A DNA stretch of 44,122 nucleotides, taken from Candidatus Poseidonia alphae (GTDB taxonomy: Archaea > Thermoplasmatota > Poseidoniia > Poseidoniales > Poseidoniaceae). The notes beneath the pieces are model-generated. The model worked only from the letters and a program-made list of their open reading frames with translations. It was not told the origin of the DNA and did not search any database. Each line of letters begins with the position of its first letter. The first letter of the stretch is position 1. Below are positions 33,858 through 41,179 of the stretch, piece by piece. The translations under genes and the position numbers were made by a program. The DNA is taken from positions 1 to 44,122 of the forward strand of contig DAVD01000045.1 of NCBI GenBank assembly GCA_002505405.1. The letters are read 5' to 3'.

Positions 33858-33909
33858 GGCAATTCCATAGGGCCACTGGATTCTTGAACCGAGACGCTTT
33901 GGTCTTACC

Positions 33910-36222
33910 ATGGGGCGAAGGCTATGGGTTCTTGCAGCCGTAGCCCTGATGTTTTCAATATCGATGGTAAATTCTGTTCTCGCTGAGAACGATGAGGTCT
34001 TCGATGCAGGTTTTGTTGAATGGAAAATCAACAATCATGAGCGTTTGTACCTTGAGGGTTCAAGCCCTGAAACGGCCGTCCTCCAGCGAGGGCAGACGGA
34101 TTCTGCCGTCGGAGGATTCACCACAGGAGTCACTCCCAATCCCGTTCCAGTGTTTTCCATTCAAAGCCCTCCTGTGGTTGAACCTGTTGAAGCAGATGTC
34201 ATGATGGGTGTTTACTTCTCTGTGATCCTTGATGGCGGAGCCGGCCCACAATCGTGTACTCGACAAGCCCCTGCGCCGGGGGAAGTCACGACAACGCTGT
34301 TTTACTCCGTGTTTGTGGGAGGCTCTGAAGTCTATACGGATGAAGTATCTCAAATCGTGGACAGAGTCGCTGAAAATGATGCTATGAATTTCTCTGGGGA
34401 GATGAAGAACGTATCATTGAACCTTTCACCGGGAGACACCATCGGCCTCAGTCTGGACATCCATCACCAATGCCTTGGAACGCAAGCTCGGGTCCAATGG
34501 GGCGGCTTTCAATACAACAGTGGTGGCATCATCATGGAAGGTGTATTTTACGAGCCAGAAGCCAGTATTATTGTCGACGAGTCACGTTTAGCCCACGTAG
34601 AACTGAGACATAATCTGCCCTGGGGTCTTGATGACCTTCGTGATGAAAAGTGGGAGATTTGGGGGCCACTTGACAACCGAGAAAAGTCCACTCGGGATGG
34701 AGAATTGCTCGTTGAAACGAGTGCTGGACGAATCCGAATGGTTCGGGACCTTGGAGAAAATGAATCGGTTTACACCTGGTCGGGAGCAAAAAAACTGCCC
34801 GTTGGAAATTTGAACCTTCAGTTCTGCTTGCGAACCATCGCTGGAGATTTGAACAGTGACTGCCATGCAGAAGGTATTCTGCGTTTTGAGGTAGGTGAAG
34901 GCGATGCTGGATTCGCAAGTGCGGGCCTCTTCCTGACCATCACAACATTCCTCGCACTTGCTGGCTACATCATCAATGCCTTTCGAAGTGGATTATTGCT
35001 ACCGGCACCAATTCTTGCGGCATTATTGGCGCTGGCCTTGTTGATGTTACCCACAATCTTTGAAATTCCGAATTTAGGTGCAGACGCTGTCATTCAACCG
35101 ACGACAAGGGTCATTGATTCGCCTTTGGTCAACCTGGCTGGTGATGAGATCGGGTTGAGTGAATTGCTTGACGGACACGAGGCTGTTCTGATCGGTGTGG
35201 TCCTCCCCGGTTCCGAAAATGGATTAACGCAATCCACTCAACTGAACAAAAGCATCGACCAGCTTGGAGAACGAGTAGCGGTGATTCAACTCGTTACTGG
35301 AGAAGATGCGCGAATGAGTGATGTATCATCCCTTAAATCACAATTGAATTCTTCTTGGGACATTTATCTCGACAAAGACGGTCAATTCGCCAAGAGCCTC
35401 CCCACTGGGCGTTCTGACGCCATTGTCATCGTAGACCCGGCCATGCACGTAACCTTCTCTCAGCCATCGTCGGCAGCTATGCTGGATATTGTTGAGGCCG
35501 TGGACGCCATAGGCTCCGGAGGATCTAAGTCGGCAGCATCTTACTTTGGTCTCATCATTGGACCTGGTATGTTCTTGTTGTTCCTTGCACTTCCACGGGA
35601 AGAGTGGACAGTTCCCGAAGAACCGCTTCCCCCTGGACTCCTATGGGCTTCGATTATCGTCTCTTCAGGAGCAGGAATATTGCTCGTCAATCTGCCAGCG
35701 CTCATCCTGACGTTGTTGCCCGTAGCCGTGACTGCAAGATTCATTCTTGACATCCTGATGATGGTTTGGATGCTCGAAATGTGTTTCTTCACCGCAAAGC
35801 GGGGCTCACCTTATGAGGCCGACGCACTCGGTAAATTGATGCATTCTCTTTTCCCCAAAGCATTCCAGAATTGGCGAGACCCTGTTGACCTCAACAGAGA
35901 TGTATTGCTCGGTGTTTGGCTCGGGTGGTTTGGTTGGCTCAGTTTCCCCTCACTTTTCCCACAAGGAATTGGAGCAACAGCTCTTCTTGGATTCGGTGGA
36001 GCATTCATGGCCTTCGCACTCATGATGCTCTTTGTTTTGACCGGTGGTTTTGTAGTTCTCATGCTTCGTATTGTTTCCTCCTGGGGCGGACCATTCTCTC
36101 GCCTCTTTGGAAAGTTTGGCGGAGAAGTATTTGCTCAATTCGTAGGATGGGTGTTGCTCCCTGTGGCCCTTTGGGTGGGAGTTAACACCGCCATCAATGC
36201 TTTCGAGCTTGGAATCTTCTGA
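33910..36222 (+). CDS. Large membrane protein with an outer beta domain and cysteine-free thioredoxin-like domain
   Basis: 770 residues. A signal peptide (about 1-25, LWVLAAVALMFSISMVNSVLA) is followed by an extracellular beta-rich part (26-330) with a few Cys. Two helices (about 337-385) follow. Next is a segment (about 395-535) that reads like an AhpC/thioredoxin-fold domain: SPLVNLAGDEIGLSELLDG, then AVLIGVVLPG, VAVIQLVTGED and DAIVIVDPAMHV. The position where thioredoxins carry CxxC has no cysteine (LPGSENGLTQS). At least five more membrane helices complete the protein. No established family recognised as a whole. It is followed after 12 nt by the Cas4/RecB-like gene. Confidence 0.75.
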   Translation: MGRRLWVLAAVALMFSISMVNSVLAENDEVFDAGFVEWKINNHERLYLEGSSPETAVLQRGQTDSAVGGFTTGVTPNPVPVFSIQSPPVVEPVEADVMMGVYFSVILDGGAGPQSCTRQAPAPGEVTTTLFYSVFVGGSEVYTDEVSQIVDRVAENDAMNFSGEMKNVSLNLSPGDTIGLSLDIHHQCLGTQARVQWGGFQYNSGGIIMEGVFYEPEASIIVDESRLAHVELRHNLPWGLDDLRDEKWEIWGPLDNREKSTRDGELLVETSAGRIRMVRDLGENESVYTWSGAKKLPVGNLNLQFCLRTIAGDLNSDCHAEGILRFEVGEGDAGFASAGLFLTITTFLALAGYIINAFRSGLLLPAPILAALLALALLMLPTIFEIPNLGADAVIQPTTRVIDSPLVNLAGDEIGLSELLDGHEAVLIGVVLPGSENGLTQSTQLNKSIDQLGERVAVIQLVTGEDARMSDVSSLKSQLNSSWDIYLDKDGQFAKSLPTGRSDAIVIVDPAMHVTFSQPSSAAMLDIVEAVDAIGSGGSKSAASYFGLIIGPGMFLLFLALPREEWTVPEEPLPPGLLWASIIVSSGAGILLVNLPALILTLLPVAVTARFILDILMMVWMLEMCFFTAKRGSPYEADALGKLMHSLFPKAFQNWRDPVDLNRDVLLGVWLGWFGWLSFPSLFPQGIGATALLGFGGAFMAFALMMLFVLTGGFVVLMLRIVSSWGGPFSRLFGKFGGEVFAQFVGWVLLPVALWVGVNTAINAFELGIF

Positions 36223-36234
36223 TGAACAGGTGTT

Positions 36235-37161
36235 ATGACCGTTGATGGCGGTCGTCGCCATATGTCAACAAACATTGACCATTGGAGTAAAACCAGTTTT
36301 GATTTATTTTGTAAATGCCCTCGAGCGTGGGCTGTGGCCTATGGCAACAAGAAATCCTCCTCAACATCAACAGCGAGTAGAGGAAGACCAACCCACCGAC
36401 TCTCAGACCTCGCCATCAGGGCCGCTCGCAAAACACTATTGGAAGAATTGAGCGACCTTTACAACAACAAAAGGTGGACTGAACCTTACACATTGCGCCG
36501 GATTAAGGCCCATATGGATGAACAGGTGTGGACGCATCGAATTCGCACAGATTCTTTGATTTTAGAAGGTCTCACCGCCCAAATTTCCCACCGACTGAAA
36601 CGTCTGAGGCAAACTGATCTACTCAAGCCCATATGGGCAAAAGAACCTCGGAGATGGGCCTTCTTTGAGCGAATCAACAGCATTCAAATCGGTGGTTTGA
36701 ACCTTTACGCAACTCCCGACATCGTCGTTTATCATCAGCATAAGTGGACCCTCTTTCGGCTCAGATTTCAATCAGGCCATACGCTACCAAGCCGAGATCT
36801 AGAAGACGCGTTGATGGTACACTGGGCCATGCATCAACGCGGCCTACCCGACAGAGTGGAAGATTTCAGAATTCGAACCCTCACTTGGGTTGGAGGTGAA
36901 TGGATTCAAGGAGATGTGCAGACCAACTCCAACAGTGTCCGAGATGCATGGATGATGCTTCAACATGATTTGTTGGAGATGAATTGGATGAAACGGTGGA
37001 TCTCTGCTGACCCAACGATGGAGAGCCTCCCTCTTGCAAGGCGTGAAAGCGATTGTACCGGGTGCAGGTATCGCCCGACCTGCCCAGCATCCAAAGGTTT
37101 GAAGAAGGCCAAAAAGGAACAAGAACTCCGCCAAATCAAGGGTTCAAAGGTAGGCGATTAG
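36235..37161 (+). CDS. Cas4/RecB-like Fe-S protein with degraded nuclease site
   Basis: 308 residues. It has the cysteine layout of Cas4/AddB-type iron-sulfur nucleases: C26 (or C28) in FDLFCKCPRAW near the N-terminus, and C274, C277 and C283 in DCTGCRYRPTCPAS near the C-terminus. The PD-(D/E)xK core is recognisable: E145, then TPDIVVYHQHKWTLFRLRF at 160-178. Asp162 is present, but the (D/E)xK strand reads Arg175-Leu-Arg177, so the acidic residue and the catalytic Lys are both gone. It may bind DNA or a partner without cutting. No other cas genes are nearby. ATG 36235 has AGGTG upstream. The last 18 nt overlap the end of tpiA on the other strand. Confidence 0.7.
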   Translation: MTVDGGRRHMSTNIDHWSKTSFDLFCKCPRAWAVAYGNKKSSSTSTASRGRPTHRLSDLAIRAARKTLLEELSDLYNNKRWTEPYTLRRIKAHMDEQVWTHRIRTDSLILEGLTAQISHRLKRLRQTDLLKPIWAKEPRRWAFFERINSIQIGGLNLYATPDIVVYHQHKWTLFRLRFQSGHTLPSRDLEDALMVHWAMHQRGLPDRVEDFRIRTLTWVGGEWIQGDVQTNSNSVRDAWMMLQHDLLEMNWMKRWISADPTMESLPLARRESDCTGCRYRPTCPASKGLKKAKKEQELRQIKGSKVGD

Positions 37162-37809
37162 GTCGTTCAGAACGGCGTCGACATCGCTCGCTTTCGTCAC
37201 TCCGCTGGCGAGTAAAACGCCATCTGCTCCGAGTTCAAGCGCTGTTGCAACATCCGTTCCATTCTTAACGCCTGCACCACAAAGAACCCTTACAGCAGGG
37301 TTGACGGCTTTCACAGCAGCAACCGTGTCGCTAACAATTGCAGGGTCAGCACTTGTGACTGAGATGTCTCCCCCGATAAGTTCCGGAGGTTCTACGGCGA
37401 TGTACGTTGGCCCTAATTTCGCAAGTGCCTTGGCCTCTTCAACATCGGCTGCGCAAGCACAAACTGGAAAACCTTCTGGCAGCATCTCCAGAAGATTTGC
37501 TACATGTTCAATCGATACCTTGTGCTCTGCATGATTGATGAGAGTACCTTGTGCGCCCCGAGAACGTGCGGTTTGTGGTTCAAGCCATCCAGTGAAGCCA
37601 CCGAGTCCCACTGGGTCAAGATGCTGCGACCAGACTTCAACTGAGGATGAAGCGGCTGACAGCGCATTCAAATCAAATGCAGATACGGCTGCAACAAGGG
37701 TAGCTGGGCCCTCACTAAATCGTTCCATTGCTTGAAAAAGGTGTTCGGCAGCCTCGCCTGAAGCACTTGAATAGGTCTTGAAATTCACAACAACCAACGG
37801 TTTGGACAT
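37144..37809 (-). CDS. tpiA: Triosephosphate isomerase (archaeal type)
   Basis: 221 residues from ATG 37807-37809 (MSKPLVVVNFKTY); the frame extends upstream to 37953, but that overlaps the next gene and lacks family similarity. It interconverts dihydroxyacetone phosphate and glyceraldehyde 3-phosphate. The N-terminal NFKTY carries the usual Asn and Lys, TLINHAEHK carries the electrophilic His, YIAVEPPELIGG the catalytic Glu, and LCGAGVKNG the phosphate loop before LLASGVTKA. The short length is that of the archaeal tetrameric type. It is 61 nt behind the sugar-nucleotide gene on the same strand. Confidence 0.95.
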   Translation of the reverse strand: MSKPLVVVNFKTYSSASGEAAEHLFQAMERFSEGPATLVAAVSAFDLNALSAASSSVEVWSQHLDPVGLGGFTGWLEPQTARSRGAQGTLINHAEHKVSIEHVANLLEMLPEGFPVCACAADVEEAKALAKLGPTYIAVEPPELIGGDISVTSADPAIVSDTVAAVKAVNPAVRVLCGAGVKNGTDVATALELGADGVLLASGVTKASDVDAVLNDLIAYL

Positions 37810-37870
37810 AATCATCCGTGAACAATGGAGGATTTGAGGTTTGAGACTTAAATCTACGAAACCAAGCGAT

Positions 37871-38875
37871 TCATTGGTTTTCACTGCGAGGCCATTGGCC
37901 GCCATCCAAGACGGTCCCTGATGGAATGACTGAACCATGGTCGACAACAACACCTCTCAACGTACAGTTGGCACCTATGCGGGTGTCTTTTCCAATGAGA
38001 CAGGCATCAAGGGTACAATCATCGCCAAGGTGGACGCCTGACAAAAGACTGCTCTGGTGAATGCGCCCCGTCCCTAAGTGGCATGATTTTGAAATCATTG
38101 AATCCGTAACTGCGGCTGATGAAGGTGCATCCCCTTGTTCGTACCAACTGGATGAACGAACCGTGCCGTGATTAAACCGTTCATGTTCAATGCATGCTTT
38201 AGCACCTTGATTCCAAGCAGTAGGAGTTCCTGCATCGATGAAATATCCATCAAAATCTTGCCCGCTAAGCAAGCCCTCTTCGGCCAGTTTTGGAAAGACA
38301 TCGCGTTCAATGGAATGCTTTCCTTCAGGCATCCAATCAAAGATATCGTCATTGAAAATGTAAGAGCCAGCATTGATGAGATTTGAAAAGACTTCATCGG
38401 GTTGAGGCTTTTCCTTAAACCGTGTGATACGGTTATTATCGTCAATACCGACGATTCCAAAACGAGTTGGGTCTTCAACTTCCCAAAGGCCGAGTGTACC
38501 GACTGACTCGTTCTTTTTGTGGAGGTCAAGAAGTTCTGATGCGTCCAATGAAGAGATGATGTCCCCGTTAAAGCAGGCAAAGGTACCGCTGACAACGTCG
38601 CGACAGTTGCCAAGTGCACCACCCGTCCCCAACGGCTTGTTCTCGGGTACGATACGAACATCAAATGGAACTTCATGTTCGTCAAAATAGGCTTCAATCA
38701 TATCGACCTTGTAGCCTCCTGCGACAACGACTTCATCCACCAAATCCGAGGGTAGTGAACTCACCACGTGTTCGAGGAGGGTGCGGTCAAGCATGGGCAA
38801 AAGTGGCTTCGGGACACTGTTGGTCCATGGACGGAGTCTGGAACCAACACCTCCGGCGAGAACCACGACCTGCAT
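37871..38875 (-). CDS. NDP-sugar pyrophosphorylase (sugar-1-phosphate nucleotidyltransferase)
   Basis: 334 residues from ATG 38873-38875; an in-frame GTG six codons earlier is less likely. The N-terminal GT-A-like domain carries VVLAGGVGSRLRPWT with SVPKPLLP (nucleotide and metal loop), GTGGALGNC, and CFNGDI for the metal Asp, then FKEKP and NAGSYIF. The C-terminal third has hexapeptide-like repeats (LGDDCTLDACLIGKDTRIGANC) forming a left-handed beta helix. It activates a sugar phosphate, probably mannose or glucose, for glycan or glycolipid synthesis. Exact sugar and nucleotide are not readable by eye. Confidence 0.92.
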   Translation of the reverse strand: MQVVVLAGGVGSRLRPWTNSVPKPLLPMLDRTLLEHVVSSLPSDLVDEVVVAGGYKVDMIEAYFDEHEVPFDVRIVPENKPLGTGGALGNCRDVVSGTFACFNGDIISSLDASELLDLHKKNESVGTLGLWEVEDPTRFGIVGIDDNNRITRFKEKPQPDEVFSNLINAGSYIFNDDIFDWMPEGKHSIERDVFPKLAEEGLLSGQDFDGYFIDAGTPTAWNQGAKACIEHERFNHGTVRSSSWYEQGDAPSSAAVTDSMISKSCHLGTGRIHQSSLLSGVHLGDDCTLDACLIGKDTRIGANCTLRGVVVDHGSVIPSGTVLDGGQWPRSENQ

Positions 38876-39046
38876 GGCTCGCCGTCCATCCACTATGCTA
38901 TGAAGGCCGCGGCCCTTATGCCCTCATCGAAAGAGAAAATCGTCGCTTCTTGAATCATCAATGCAGCCCGTCCTCTCCTCAACCGGCTGACGATTCCATC
39001 AAAGTATTGAAAGACGGCCTTCCATTGGTTGAGTTTGGAGAGCATT

Positions 39047-40255
39047 ATGAACATTCACGAATATCAAGGAAAAGCCCTACTCAAAGCACATGGCGTACCT
39101 GTGCTTGAAGGCGTGCACTGCACCTCTTTGGAAGAGGCGTTGAATGCTTACGACACCCTCGGAAGTAAAGTCGTAGCAGTAAAATCTCAAATCCATGCAG
39201 GTGGAAGAGGAAAAGGTACCCTCTACAACCCAGAAAACCGTGAACATGTGATGGACGGAGGCGTGAAAATCGCCTTTTCAAAAGATGAAGTTCAAACCTA
39301 TGCAAGCAACATCCTTGGAAATATCTTGGTCACCATCCAAACGGGAGATGAAGGAAAGGTCGTCAACAACCTCTATGTTGAGGCTGGATGCGACATTGCC
39401 CACGAATATTACCTTGCTATTTTGGTAGACCGTGAAAACAAAGCTGTTCTCATTATGGCCTCGACCGAAGGAGGAATGGATATTGAACACGTCGCTGAAA
39501 CCACTCCTGAAAAAATACACAAAATATCTGTGGACCCAAACGCGGGCCTCCTCGGCTATCAGAAGCGTGACCTTGGCCTGGACCTCGGACTCCAAGGGGC
39601 TGCCTTGAAATCCTTCATGAAATCCTTGACATCAATGTACAACATGTTCGTCAGCAACGATTGCGCCATGGTTGAGATCAACCCCCTAGTGAAAACTGGA
39701 AACGACCAAATTGTTGCGTTGGACGCAAAGATTTCCTTCGATGAAAACGCCGAATTCCGTCACAAAGCATGGGACGAACTTCGTGACCTATCCGAAGAAG
39801 AAGATGTTGAGATTCGGGCCAAGGAAACTGGACTCTCCTACGTCAAACTCGACGGAAACATAGGATGTCTTGTCAACGGTGCTGGTTTGGCCATGGCTAC
39901 GATGGACGTCATCAAACTCTACGGAGGAGAACCTGCTAATTTCCTCGACGTAGGTGGCGGCGCAAATGAAGAACAAGTCAAGACAGCCTTCTCAATCATT
40001 CTAGAGGACCCGAATGTCAAGGGAATCCTTGTCAACATCTTTGGTGGAATCATGCGTTGTGACATCATCGCAAGAGGCGTGATAGCAGCAACTGAAGCTC
40101 TGTCTTTGGACGTACCGTTGGTGGTCCGACTCGCAGGTACAAACGTGGACGAAGGAAAAGCAATCTTAGCCGCATCGGAACTCAACATTCATCCCGCAGA
40201 TGACCTCGCAGAGGGTGCTCAGCGAATTGTGGAATTGATTGGAGGTGTTGCTTAA
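39047..40255 (+). CDS. sucC: Succinate-CoA ligase beta subunit
   Basis: 402 residues. With SucD it makes succinyl-CoA or, in reverse, succinate with ATP in the TCA cycle. The start MNIHEYQGKALLKAHGVPV is the family N-terminus; GGAG at 39037-39040 supports ATG 39047 over an upstream in-frame TTG. The ATP-grasp domain shows KSQIHAGGRGKG, EINPLV and ALDAKISFDENAEFRH. The CoA-ligase domain shows LDGNIGCLVNGAGLAMATMD, LDVGGGA, and NIFGGIMRCDIIA. The stop TAA shares its last base with the sucD ATG (TAATG). Divergent from the sugar-nucleotide gene. Confidence 0.98.
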   Translation: MNIHEYQGKALLKAHGVPVLEGVHCTSLEEALNAYDTLGSKVVAVKSQIHAGGRGKGTLYNPENREHVMDGGVKIAFSKDEVQTYASNILGNILVTIQTGDEGKVVNNLYVEAGCDIAHEYYLAILVDRENKAVLIMASTEGGMDIEHVAETTPEKIHKISVDPNAGLLGYQKRDLGLDLGLQGAALKSFMKSLTSMYNMFVSNDCAMVEINPLVKTGNDQIVALDAKISFDENAEFRHKAWDELRDLSEEEDVEIRAKETGLSYVKLDGNIGCLVNGAGLAMATMDVIKLYGGEPANFLDVGGGANEEQVKTAFSIILEDPNVKGILVNIFGGIMRCDIIARGVIAATEALSLDVPLVVRLAGTNVDEGKAILAASELNIHPADDLAEGAQRIVELIGGVA

Positions 40256-41178
40256 TGGCTATATGGATTGAAGAGGATGCAAAGGTACTGGTGCAAGGAA
40301 TCACTGGAAAGCAAGGAATGTTCCATGCTGACAAAATGGTCGAATACGGAACCAACATTGTCGGTGGATGCACTCCTGGGAAAGGTGGGCAAACGGTTGA
40401 TTTGCAAGGCAAACCCTATCCGGTTTGGAACTCAATGTTCGAAGCGATTGAAGCGACCGATGCAAATGCAACGGTCATTTACGTACCGCCACCGTTTGCT
40501 GCAGAAGCCATCATGGAAGCAGCAGATGCTTTTGATACCGTCAAAGGCGAAGGTGTGGTCGTTTGTATCACAGAAGGAATTCCGACACTTGACATGGTCA
40601 AAGCCGTTGCTTATGTTGAAAACCGACCTGGAGTTCGCTTAATAGGGCCAAACTGCCCCGGAATCATCACCCCTGGTGAAAGTGGCGGTGCCAAAATTGG
40701 AATCATGCCGGGCCACATTCACGCTAAAGGACGAATCGGAATCGTATCGAAATCTGGAACGTTAACCTACGAAGCGGTCGCTCAAACCATGAGCATCGAT
40801 GAAGGCCAATCCACATGTGTCGGAATCGGCGGAGACCCCATCAATGGAACTGGATTCATCGAATGCCTCGCTGCATTTCAAGCGGACCCACAGACAGCAG
40901 CGATCGTTATGATTGGCGAAATCGGAGGGAATGCCGAGCAAGAAGCAGCAGCATGGGCAGCTGAAAACGTCACGAAACCCATCGTTGGATTTGTCGCGGG
41001 TGCAACGGCCCCTCCGGGCAAGAGAATGGGCCATGCCGGGGCGATTATCTCGGGTGGAAAAGGAACCGCAGAAGAGAAATTTGAAGCCTTTGAAGCAGCA
41101 GGAATCGCTTGTGCAAAGGACCCATCCGAACTTGGAACAGTCCTTCTAGAATCCCTAAAGGCAGCCGGATTACGCTGA
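40255..41178 (+). CDS. sucD: Succinate-CoA ligase alpha subunit
   Basis: 307 residues. The CoA-binding Rossmann domain shows LVQGITGKQGMFHADKM, GGCTPGKGGQ and TVIYVPPPFAAEAIMEA. The ligase domain shows GPNCPGIITPGE, GIVSKSGTLTYE, GGDPINGT, GEIGGNAEQEAA and the phosphorylated His in GHAGAIISGGKGTAEEKF. It is coupled to sucC by a 1-nt overlap. The stop lies one base from the stop of the converging helicase gene. Confidence 0.98.
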   Translation: MAIWIEEDAKVLVQGITGKQGMFHADKMVEYGTNIVGGCTPGKGGQTVDLQGKPYPVWNSMFEAIEATDANATVIYVPPPFAAEAIMEAADAFDTVKGEGVVVCITEGIPTLDMVKAVAYVENRPGVRLIGPNCPGIITPGESGGAKIGIMPGHIHAKGRIGIVSKSGTLTYEAVAQTMSIDEGQSTCVGIGGDPINGTGFIECLAAFQADPQTAAIVMIGEIGGNAEQEAAAWAAENVTKPIVGFVAGATAPPGKRMGHAGAIISGGKGTAEEKFEAFEAAGIACAKDPSELGTVLLESLKAAGLR

Positions 41179-41179
41179 G

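Noticed and set aside
36235..37161. A CRISPR-Cas locus, because of the Cas4-like protein
   Set aside because: No repeats, cas1/cas2 or effector genes are in the window, and the nuclease site is degraded.
37810..37953. A longer N-terminus for triosephosphate isomerase
   Set aside because: The extra 48 residues overlap the next gene and have no family similarity; MSKPLVVVNFKTY is the normal start.
38095..38697. A 200-codon minus-strand open frame
   Set aside because: It lies inside the sugar-nucleotide gene, whose frame has all family motifs.
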